Source: Saprospiraceae bacterium (GTDB lineage Bacteria; Bacteroidota; Bacteroidia; Chitinophagales; Saprospiraceae). Taken from it: a stretch of DNA of 64,000 nt. Position 1 is the stretch's first letter. Every line of letters starts with the position of its first letter. Location of the stretch: positions 62,001 to 126,000 of the forward strand of contig JADJWN010000004.1 of NCBI GenBank assembly GCA_016716335.1. The letters are read 5' to 3'. Under the pieces are notes generated by a model, which was not told the origin of the DNA, ran no database searches, and saw nothing but the letters and a program-made list of their open reading frames with translations. A program made the position numbers and the translations under genes. This document shows, piece by piece, positions 19,962-27,624 of this stretch.

Positions 19962-22163
19962 TTAGTGTGCCACCTCCGAAATGAATTTAATCCTTGACAA
20001 CAGCACTTCCTCCTCGGTGATGTCGTCTTCATTCAGTTTGCGTATAGCAGCATCTATGGCATCTGTCGGGGCACCCTTGAAATAGTCAAATACTTCTTCC
20101 ACGATTTCTTCATCAATCTTGTCTTTGATGAAGTAGTTGATATTGATTTTTGTCCCTCCGTCCACAATATTGTTGAGCTCATAAAGCAATTCGTCATAAG
20201 TCATCTCCACATTGCGGGCTATGTCTTCCAGAGGCATTTTACGGTCAATGGACTGAATGATGGTGACTTTATTGCGGGATTTGTTGGCTACCTGCTTGAT
20301 GACAACTTCGGTAGGTCTTTCTATTTCATTTTCCTCTACATATTTTTTGATCAGATCAATGAAAGGTCTCGCATATTTTTCGGCTTTGCCCTGACTTACA
20401 CCGGATATCTTGAGCATATCCTGCATGCTGACCGGATAACTGGTCGCCATATCCTGCAGTGAAGGTTCCGAGAAAATCACCCAGGGTTGTAGATTATGCT
20501 TTTTGGCCACAGACTTACGGAGATCCTTCAATAGCTCTACCAGTACAGTATCCAATGCGGCTCCCTGCGAACTTCCGGTCTCAATATCATCATCTTCCTT
20601 GACGGAATAATCCCTGTTGAGCGGTATCTGAATGGAATGCGGCTTTTTGATAAAATTTCTTCCTGCATCGGTGAGTTTCAGTATGCCGTACTGTTCGATT
20701 TCTTTATAGATGAGGTCATGCAGAATAGCCTGCCTGAAAATCGTATGCCAGAAAAGCTCATCTCTCTCGCTACCCTTGCCGAATAAAGGGAGTTTGTCGA
20801 ATTTAAAATCTTTCATTTCCTTGGAGAGCTTGCCGGTCACAAACTCAACCAGAGGCTTGATGGTATAGTTTTCGTTCAATTGCTCGATGACCTTGAGTGC
20901 CAGCTGCATTTCTTTCTGTACCTCTTCCTTTTGCTTGGGGTATTTGCAGTTGTCGCACATATTGCCGCAATTATCCTGCTTATATTCTTCACCAAAATAA
21001 TGGAGCAGAAATTTTCTGCGGCAGGTACTTGTCTCGGCATAGGCTATTACCTCTTCCATGAGCTGTGCACTGAGTTCTCTCTCAGCCACGGGCTTGTCAC
21101 GGAGAAATTTTTCGAGTTTCACAATGTCCTTGTAGGAGTAAAATGCAAGGCAATCGCCCTTCAATCCGTCTCTTCCGCCCCGACCGGTCTCCTGATAGTA
21201 GTTTTCTATACTCTTGGGTATGTCATAATGAATCACAAATCTCACATCGGGCTTGTCTATACCCATCCCGAATGCAATGGTAGCCACGATTACTTCCACC
21301 TCTTCCATCAGAAAGTCATCCTGTACCTGAGTACGGGTTTTGGCATCCAGACCTGCGTGGTAGGCTGCTGCCTTGATACCGTTGACATTGAGCACCTGAG
21401 CTATTTCCTCCGTAGATTTGCGGGATTGAACATAGACTATGCCGGACTTGGATCCCGAAGTCTTGATAAACTTTACTATATTGCGTATAGTGCTATCCTT
21501 GTTGACCTTGGGTCTCACCTCGTAGAAGAGATTGTCTCTGTTGAATGAGGAGATAAAAGTGTTGGCCTTTTCTATTTCCAGGCTTTTGAGGATATCGGAC
21601 TGTACTTTGGGCGTAGCCGTAGCAGTGAGTGCAATGACCGGTATATCATCATTGATGGAAGAAATCATATGTCTTATCCTGCGGTATTCCGGTCTGAAGT
21701 CGTGTCCCCACTCCGATATACAGTGTGCTTCGTCCACAGCGACAAAGGATACATCCGCCTTCTGAAAAAACTCTATGTTTTCATCTTTGGTCAGGGTCTC
21801 CGGAGCGATGAAGAGCATTTTGGTTTTGCCGCTCATGATTTCGGTTTTTACCTCATTCATCTGTGTTTTGTTGAGAGATGAATTGAGGAAGCTGGCAATA
21901 TTGTCTTCCTGGCTGTAGCTTCTGATGCTGTCCACCTGATTTTTCATCAGCGCTATCAATGGAGAGATGATGATAGCCGTACCCGGCAGCATCATGGCCG
22001 GCAACTGGTAACACAGACTCTTACCTCCGCCGGTAGGCATTATCACAAAGGTATTTTTACCATCCAGAACACTTTTTACGATTTCTTTCTGATCTCCCTT
22101 AAAAGTTTCAAATCCAAAATACTTTTTCAGGGCTGCATGGATGTCTTGGTCAGTGTATTGCAT
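19962..22163 (-). CDS. recQ: ATP-dependent DNA helicase RecQ
   Basis: 733 residues. Walker A is MPTGGGKSLCYQLPA (about 39-53), the DEAH box is AVDEAHCISEWGHDFRPEYR (about 139-158), and motif VI is YYQETGRGGRDG. The zinc-binding Cys cluster C-R-R-K-F then C-G-N-M-C-D-N-C follows near 375-402, then an RQC winged helix. An HRDC domain lies around residues 540-610 and an extra C-terminal helical region follows, as in Bacteroidota RecQ. It unwinds DNA 3'-5' in recombination and fork repair. The neighbour upstream is divergent. Confidence 0.95.
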   Translation of the reverse strand: MQYTDQDIHAALKKYFGFETFKGDQKEIVKSVLDGKNTFVIMPTGGGKSLCYQLPAMMLPGTAIIISPLIALMKNQVDSIRSYSQEDNIASFLNSSLNKTQMNEVKTEIMSGKTKMLFIAPETLTKDENIEFFQKADVSFVAVDEAHCISEWGHDFRPEYRRIRHMISSINDDIPVIALTATATPKVQSDILKSLEIEKANTFISSFNRDNLFYEVRPKVNKDSTIRNIVKFIKTSGSKSGIVYVQSRKSTEEIAQVLNVNGIKAAAYHAGLDAKTRTQVQDDFLMEEVEVIVATIAFGMGIDKPDVRFVIHYDIPKSIENYYQETGRGGRDGLKGDCLAFYSYKDIVKLEKFLRDKPVAERELSAQLMEEVIAYAETSTCRRKFLLHYFGEEYKQDNCGNMCDNCKYPKQKEEVQKEMQLALKVIEQLNENYTIKPLVEFVTGKLSKEMKDFKFDKLPLFGKGSERDELFWHTIFRQAILHDLIYKEIEQYGILKLTDAGRNFIKKPHSIQIPLNRDYSVKEDDDIETGSSQGAALDTVLVELLKDLRKSVAKKHNLQPWVIFSEPSLQDMATSYPVSMQDMLKISGVSQGKAEKYARPFIDLIKKYVEENEIERPTEVVIKQVANKSRNKVTIIQSIDRKMPLEDIARNVEMTYDELLYELNNIVDGGTKININYFIKDKIDEEIVEEVFDYFKGAPTDAIDAAIRKLNEDDITEEEVLLSRIKFISEVAH

Positions 22164-22297
22164 TTTATGGTTGTTTCTTATCCCTACAATCTTAATAATA
22201 AGTTTACAATAATTTTACCGAATAAAAATATGGGTTGTATCCCATAAAACCAAATGATTTCGAAAGAAAAAATAAAAACCGAAAGTTTCTTCAATCA

Positions 22298-22327
22298 TTT
22301 GAAATTAATCAATTTTACATACTTTTG
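22298..22327 (+). promoter_or_regulatory. predicted promoter of the SIS/CBS isomerase gene
   Basis: TTTG at 22298-22301, then 18 bases, then TACTTTTG at 22320-22327: a close match to the Bacteroidota TTTG-N(17-20)-TAnnTTTG consensus. It lies in the 273-bp divergent gap between recQ and the isomerase gene and would give a leader of about 100 nt. Confidence 0.6.
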
Positions 22328-22436
22328 AACCGGGATTGGTACTGACGGAAATAATCCGGAAACCGACCGGAAAGTGTCAATAACTCGAAATTAAGAACCC
22401 TTTTTTCAAACGGATGCCAAAATTACAAAACTGTCT

Positions 22437-23405
22437 GTGAAAAATCATATTCTCATTAAAGAAAAAATTCAGCAAACCCTCCTCACCGAGGCAGAAGCAT
22501 TGCTCAATCTTTCAAAAAACCATAGTGAAGGCGTAATCAAAGCGGTGGAAAGTATTTTTTACTCACGGGGCAGACTGATTGTCACCGGGATAGGCAAAAG
22601 TGCCATAGTAGGGCAGAAGATCGTGGCGACGCTCAACAGCACCGGCACTCCATCTTATTTTATGCATGCGGCTGATGCCATACATGGGGACCTGGGCATG
22701 ATTAAGGAAGAGGATATCATCATGTGCATCTCCAGGAGTGGAGAAACCTCCGAGATCAAGGTTCTGGTACCGCTTATCAGAAACTTTGGCAACAAACTTA
22801 TTGCCATGGTTTGCAATGCAGAGTCTTACCTGGCAAGATCTGCGGATTTTGCGATTCATATTCCCATCGAAAAAGAGGCAGACCCCAACAATCTGGCTCC
22901 AACGACCAGTACCACGGCGCAGCTTGCCATGGGAGATGCTATGGCTATGGCTTTGTTATCACTGAGAGGTTTTTCGCCCGATCATTTTGCCAAATATCAT
23001 CCGGGTGGCAGCCTTGGCAAGCAACTTTATCTCCGGGTGGATGATATCTACCGGAACAATGAAAAGCCCAAGGTATCTGTACATGACAGCTTCAGAACGG
23101 TAGTCATGGAAATGACGTCCAAAAGACTGGGCATGACTGCAGTAATGGATGAATTTGACAATATCGCAGGCATCATCACGGACGGAGATCTGCGCAGAAT
23201 GATGGAGAAGTATGACAATCTGCAGGACAAAAAAGCTGCTGACCTTATGACATCTGACCCGAAAACCGTAACCGGAGATACGATGGCCATCGAAGCACTG
23301 AATATAATGCGTCAATACAGCATTAGCCAGCTTATCGTAAAGGATGAAAACAGGTATATGGGAGTCATTCATATCCACGACTTGCTCAGAGAAGGTATAG
23401 TATAG
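22437..23405 (+). CDS. kdsD: D-arabinose-5-phosphate isomerase, KpsF/GutQ family
   Basis: 322 residues; the first codon is GTG. An N-terminal SIS domain holds TGIGKSAIVGQKIVATLNS (about 50-68), HAADAIHGDLGMI and ISRSGETSEIK. Two CBS domains follow (about 205-320) with TAVMDEFDNIAGIITDGDLRR. The enzyme converts ribulose-5-phosphate to arabinose-5-phosphate for Kdo synthesis in lipopolysaccharide. The YHPGGSLGKQL signature confirms the family. The AI-2E transporter gene begins 14 bp downstream on the same strand. Confidence 0.9.
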   Translation: MKNHILIKEKIQQTLLTEAEALLNLSKNHSEGVIKAVESIFYSRGRLIVTGIGKSAIVGQKIVATLNSTGTPSYFMHAADAIHGDLGMIKEEDIIMCISRSGETSEIKVLVPLIRNFGNKLIAMVCNAESYLARSADFAIHIPIEKEADPNNLAPTTSTTAQLAMGDAMAMALLSLRGFSPDHFAKYHPGGSLGKQLYLRVDDIYRNNEKPKVSVHDSFRTVVMEMTSKRLGMTAVMDEFDNIAGIITDGDLRRMMEKYDNLQDKKAADLMTSDPKTVTGDTMAIEALNIMRQYSISQLIVKDENRYMGVIHIHDLLREGIV

Positions 23406-23419
23406 CACGAAATACTCGT

Positions 23420-24437
23420 ATGAATAAACCGGTAAATCTCATAGAGGGCAGGGTCATCCGTCAGTTTATTTTTCTGGCAGTGATTTTGTCCGTATTGGTA
23501 TTTGTGGCAATACAACTGCACTTTTTGATTGTCCCCTGTCTTGCGGCATTGACCTTTTATGTACTACTCCGCAATCTCATGTTCAGACTGGTGGAGAAGT
23601 ATAAATGGAAAAAATGGCTGGCTGCTTTATCCCTGATGCTGCTGACACTGGTGATTATAGTAGTGCCTTTATTCTGGCTGTTTAATTTCGGCTACGCCAA
23701 GATCATATCAGTCATCGAAAATCCGGACACCATCAAAACATCCTTTGCCAATATCACACATTATATCAATGCTCAGTTTGGAATCAATGTCATAGATACC
23801 GAATATGTCGCAAAACTCAACCACTTCCTGCTGGATATCGCCCAAAAGACCATAGGCAGTACGATCAATACCATCGGGGCTTTTGGTATGATGTATCTTA
23901 TTCTGTACTTTATGCTGTACCAGTATGAGGATGTAGAAAACTGGGTACGGAACAAGCTACCGCTGCGCAATGTCAATTCCAATAAACTGATCCGTAAAAC
24001 ACAGGCACTCATCATCAGCAATGCTTTGGGCATCCCTGTGGTTGCGATTGTGCAGGGATTGGGTGGGCATGCGGGGATACTGGATATTTGGAGTGGAGGA
24101 ATATATGCTTTTCGGATTATTGACAGGCATCGGGAGCATTCTGCCGGTAGTAGGATCTGCCATAGTGTATGTGCCCTTGAGTTTGTTTCTGCTTTCGCAG
24201 GGATTTACCGGCAGTGGAGTAGGAGTAGGGCTTTGGGGTGTGTTTATCATTGGCACCTCAGACAATGTGGCACGATTTGCCCTGCAGAAGTATATGAGTG
24301 ACACCCACCCTTTGGTCACTATATTCGGGGTCATTATGGGTATCAATGTATTTGGTTTTATCGGGGTGATTTTCGGGCCGATTATCCTGTCTTTGTTGTG
24401 GCTGCTGATAGAAAATATCTGGATGAATTTGATGTAA
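23420..24437 (+). CDS. AI-2E family transporter (PerM/YdiK-like), single-base frameshift
   Basis: Two overlapping frames together encode one membrane protein of about 338 residues. The first frame reads through FGMMYLILYFMLYQYEDVE and IVQGLGG; the second continues YWIFGVEEYMLFGLLTG, ILPVVGSAIVYVP and FGPIILSLLWLL. The shift is explained by one extra G in the GGG at 24065-24067; removing it gives GLGGMRGYWIFGVEE. Family members have about eight membrane segments and export small molecules; a role in AI-2 transport is only assumed for most. A sequencing error is likelier than a dead gene. Confidence 0.82.
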
Positions 24438-24492
24438 ATAATAAAGAACAGCCTGTCTGACAGAGCAATAAATATTAAAAATTCTACAGGTA

Positions 24493-26193
24493 TTGGCTAA
24501 AAAAAGCTATCTTGGGCCCACAATAAGCCCCGAAGTTATGGCAAACCGCAAGCCTGAAGGAAGAAAAACACCCCGTCCGGTTCAAACCGGGCCCGTGCAA
24601 AAATCCCTGGATTACACAAAAATCCTGTGGGTAATCTCCCTTTGTATCGTTGTATTGACCTTTTTATATGTAAGATACACCCAATTGTCATTGCCTTTGG
24701 ACAGGGATGAAGGCTCACTGCTTTATTCGGGTTACAGTCTGCTGCATGGTAAAATACCGTATGTGGATTTTTATGAAATCAAGCCCCCGGGCATTTTTGC
24801 AGTGTACGCCCTTTTTCATCTGTTATTCGGCTATGGTAATGAAATGCTACATATCGGCCTGATAGTTACTCAACTGGGCATCGCCCTTCTGTTTTTTAAG
24901 GCAGCAGAGCGCATGTATCACAGCCGCAATGCCGCTTACATGGCAGCCGTCACCTTTCTGCTGCTTTGCCTCAATCCGTATTTTTTGAGTTTTGCAGTAA
25001 TGAGCGAATACTTTTTCATATTGTTTTTCCTCGGAGCAGTACTGCCGCTGCTGAAAAATCCGGAAGAGATATCAGACAGAGACTATGTGATCTCAGGGCT
25101 ATGTTTTGGCATGACGGCAATGATCCGGCAGCATGCCATATTTTTTGCCCTGCCATACCTGCTTTTCGTACTCCAATCTCTGGACTGGAATATTAAAAAA
25201 CTGATGAAGCCCGGATTCAGAATTCTGGCCGGGGCAGCCGCCGTGGTGCTACCTTTGATATTGTATGTCACAGTCAGAGGAGCACTCGATGATATGATAT
25301 ACTGGATCTGGGAGCGGCCCAATAGTTCATTTATAAAGCAGATATCCTTCAGTGAAGGCCGGGTGCATCTGAAAGCATTTCTCAATCTGCTCAAAAATGT
25401 GTACACAGAGTGGATGTGGGTATTTTTTGCCGGATTGGCATTGGTCGCAGTGAGGCTGCCGGCGATGCGATACAGATACGTCGCACTTCCTGTTCTGCTG
25501 GTATTGTCAGTAGCGGCAGTATTCCCGGGCAACCGGTTTTATGGTCATTACTGGATACTTACTTTTCCGGCCGTAGTGATGATCACAGCAGCGTCTGTGC
25601 TCTGGCTGGAAAAAATTACTGATAATGTCATACGCAATGCTGCTTTGGTCGTAGTGCCGATATTAATGATTTTGCACATGTACAGAAACCGGGAGGCGTT
25701 CTTTCCCGTGCAGCAGGATGGATTGTACCGCTTTATCTACGGTGATAATCCCAATTATACATTGCATAAGCTCACCGGATATCTCAAAAACAGAATTAAA
25801 AAAGGAGAGGAAGTCTTCGTGTTTGGCTCCGAGCCTCAGGTGTACTACGAGTGCCGGGCCATACCCTCTACCCGACACTCCTACATTGCTACCGTGCATG
25901 TGCCGGGTAGTACCAATGTGCCGTACCAGCAGGAAGTGATGGACTATCTGCAATCCCGAAAGCCCGAATATATCATGCATGTGCAGTATGCCCATTCTGT
26001 ATATATGACGGAGGAAAGCAGCCGTAACCTCTACAACTGGATCTTTTCATTTGAGCAGAATCACTATGATGTGATTGCCCTCGCCGAAGAAGGAGATGAC
26101 CGGCAGATCCGTTACCTCTATGAGAATGATGCCGCCGCCTACAAGCCTTCAGGGTCTAAGTATATAATACTTTATCGTCGCAGAGCCGGATAA
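24493..26193 (+). CDS. GT39/ArnT-like integral membrane glycosyltransferase
   Basis: 566 residues with about ten hydrophobic segments. LDRDEGSLLYSGYSLLHGK (about 74-92) followed by IPYVDFYEIKPPGIF is the first periplasmic loop, typical of PMT/ArnT-like (GT-C fold) enzymes that use polyprenyl-linked sugars; the Asp-Glu pair is the likely catalytic acid. The C-terminal third is soluble (GEEVFVFGSEPQVYYECRA). The frame opens at TTG 24493 (MAKKSYLGP); an in-frame ATG lies at 24538 (MANRKPEGRK) and is equally plausible. Acceptor and donor are unknown. Confidence 0.75.
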   Translation: MAKKSYLGPTISPEVMANRKPEGRKTPRPVQTGPVQKSLDYTKILWVISLCIVVLTFLYVRYTQLSLPLDRDEGSLLYSGYSLLHGKIPYVDFYEIKPPGIFAVYALFHLLFGYGNEMLHIGLIVTQLGIALLFFKAAERMYHSRNAAYMAAVTFLLLCLNPYFLSFAVMSEYFFILFFLGAVLPLLKNPEEISDRDYVISGLCFGMTAMIRQHAIFFALPYLLFVLQSLDWNIKKLMKPGFRILAGAAAVVLPLILYVTVRGALDDMIYWIWERPNSSFIKQISFSEGRVHLKAFLNLLKNVYTEWMWVFFAGLALVAVRLPAMRYRYVALPVLLVLSVAAVFPGNRFYGHYWILTFPAVVMITAASVLWLEKITDNVIRNAALVVVPILMILHMYRNREAFFPVQQDGLYRFIYGDNPNYTLHKLTGYLKNRIKKGEEVFVFGSEPQVYYECRAIPSTRHSYIATVHVPGSTNVPYQQEVMDYLQSRKPEYIMHVQYAHSVYMTEESSRNLYNWIFSFEQNHYDVIALAEEGDDRQIRYLYENDAAAYKPSGSKYIILYRRRAG

Positions 26194-26316
26194 TGTATTC
26201 TGTATTAATATTTATAGATTAGCCTAAACATCAATGGAGATTGAATTCATCAATTATTCGCTCTGATTTTAAGCTATCGATAAAGATTATTAAATAATTA
26301 CTTATGGTGAAACTTA

Positions 26317-26511
26317 TTGATAAGGTACATTGTTGATGGGTTAGGTTTTAAACTTATAGAAATGGATACTAAAGGTGTAAAAAAAATCAAAATTAATACT
26401 GCTGTTGCGAAACCAATAGTAGAAGCAATGGAAAAGAAGCAGGATCATAAGAATAAAGTAATGTCCGGTGAGATTAAAGTAAAGATAAGCAAGGGTGATA
26501 GATTTGCATGA
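26317..26511 (+). CDS. small hypothetical protein, first gene of an overlapping pair
   Basis: 64 codons from TTG 26317; a more ordinary start is ATG 26362 (MDTKGVKKIKINTAVAKPIV). An ATG at 26304 (MVKLIDKV) would join the frame if one T in CATTGTTG were extra. The product is short, basic and hydrophilic, without signal peptide. AT-rich codon use differs from the flanking backbone genes. Its stop overlaps the likely start of the next gene by eight bases, an arrangement common in toxin-antitoxin and small accessory operons. No family recognised. Confidence 0.45.
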   Translation: MIRYIVDGLGFKLIEMDTKGVKKIKINTAVAKPIVEAMEKKQDHKNKVMSGEIKVKISKGDRFA

Positions 26512-26982
26512 TTCTTACGAAGTATTTGTAAATGAAAGTGATTTAAAAAATGATGAATTTGAGTATTTTTTACTACTGATTCAAATATAGTCTACATATT
26601 AGGATTCTCCAATGCTTCATATTTATTTAGGACTGAATGTTTAGTGTGTAGTAATATTTTTAGTTTTACATTCTATCCTTCAGAACAGAAAGGACAATAC
26701 GATCCGAAAATTAAGTTGACAATAATAAAGACTATCCACAGATTTATAGAGTTATATAAATGTCCTGTTATTTATGTGTGTGATACCAGTTCTTCTGGTG
26801 GTAGAGGAAGGCTTCGCTTATTCAGTAGTTGGTTTAACGAATATTCTAAAGGGCTTTTTTTGCATGATCAAAGAATATTTGAAACCGATTATCAGCAAAT
26901 ACCTCTCGGAATAATAGCAGCAGTTTTTGATTCGAACTTCAATCAATATCTTAATGAAATTGACTCTGCCTGGATGGGTTAG
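26504..26982 (+). pseudogene. hypothetical protein of about 159 aa, split by one T-run frameshift
   Basis: The second part (from 26644) reads SFTFYPSEQKGQYDPKIK through DTSSSGGRGRLRLFSSWFN to the stop. Restoring one T in the T-run at 26566-26571 joins it to an upstream frame beginning at TTG 26504: DSYEVFVNESDLKNDEFEYF then FTTDSNIVYILGFSNASYLF. The united protein is soluble and about 159 residues. It brings to mind small Bacteroidota proteins of the DUF6169 kind, but I am not sure of that. It is translated in overlap with the 64-codon gene upstream. Confidence 0.5.
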
Positions 26983-27497
26983 TAATACTCACAGGTATTA
27001 CTTTTCTACACTAGTGGGAATGTTTTTTGAACGAATGTTAGTCGTTTGTCTGCTATTTCTGCTTTTTTGATAACAATCTAATAAGTACACTCCACTTACC
27101 TTTGACTACTATCATTTTATATATTGAAAAACAATTGAATATGCATAAGTAAAATTAATAGTATGCTTATTCAGGCAGACAAAATCTCAAACAGGGTGCA
27201 CCACAAGCCCGCTTTTGAAAATCAATTGCTGTATAATAACACGACCAATATTTTGTTTTGCCGGATTCTCCTTGATTTTACAAGATAAATTTTCAGGCAG
27301 CTATTGACAAAGCTCCGACATTGATTTATATTTGCCGAAATAATCGTCAAAATTATGTAGATATAAATGACAATAGGGTTATTAGCTAAATCTGCCGGAG
27401 ATGGAAACGATGAACACCCGAACTGAGAACACTTGAATCCGCCGCCGGCGGAAACAACCGAACACTTGAATCATTTTCGCCACAGACGCATTCGCAT
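26983..27497. other. AT-rich gap without intact gene; possible gene remnant on the minus strand
   Basis: No intact gene. On the minus strand from about 27377 to 27187 one frame reads PYCHLYLHNFDDYFGKYKSM, then one internal stop, then a further 40 codons including NPAKQNIGRVIIQQL before the final stop. The composition is protein-like, so this may be the 3' remnant of a lost gene, but no family was recognised. A GC-rich palindrome TCCGCCGCCGGCGGA lies near 27439-27453, next to a repeated GAACACTTGAATC. Confidence 0.3.
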
Positions 27498-27624
27498 CGT
27501 TCGAATTGCTCATCGCTCGAATCATTCATCGTTCATCGTTCGAATTGTTCATCGCTCGAATAGTTCGTCGTTTCCGCCATCGGCGGATTCGAATCATTCG
27601 TCGTTCAAATCATTCGTCGTTAAC
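27498..27624 (+). repeat. 16-bp degenerate direct repeats abutting the dnaE start codon
   Basis: The unit is CG(T/C)TCGAATnnTTC(A/G)T. Copies begin at 27498, 27514, 27537, 27553 and 27602. A 7-bp partial lies at 27530, and a copy at 27569 is split by a 17-bp insert containing the palindrome CCGCCATCGGCGG. A final CGTTAAC runs directly into the ATG at 27625. Most units contain the palindrome TTCGAA or its near match. Period and position suggest multiple binding sites for a regulator or a local slippage expansion. Confidence 0.75.

Noticed and set aside
27433..27624. N-terminal extension of the polymerase (64 codons)
   Set aside because: It is the translation of 16-bp repeats and a GC palindrome; the conserved PHP domain starts at ATG 27625.
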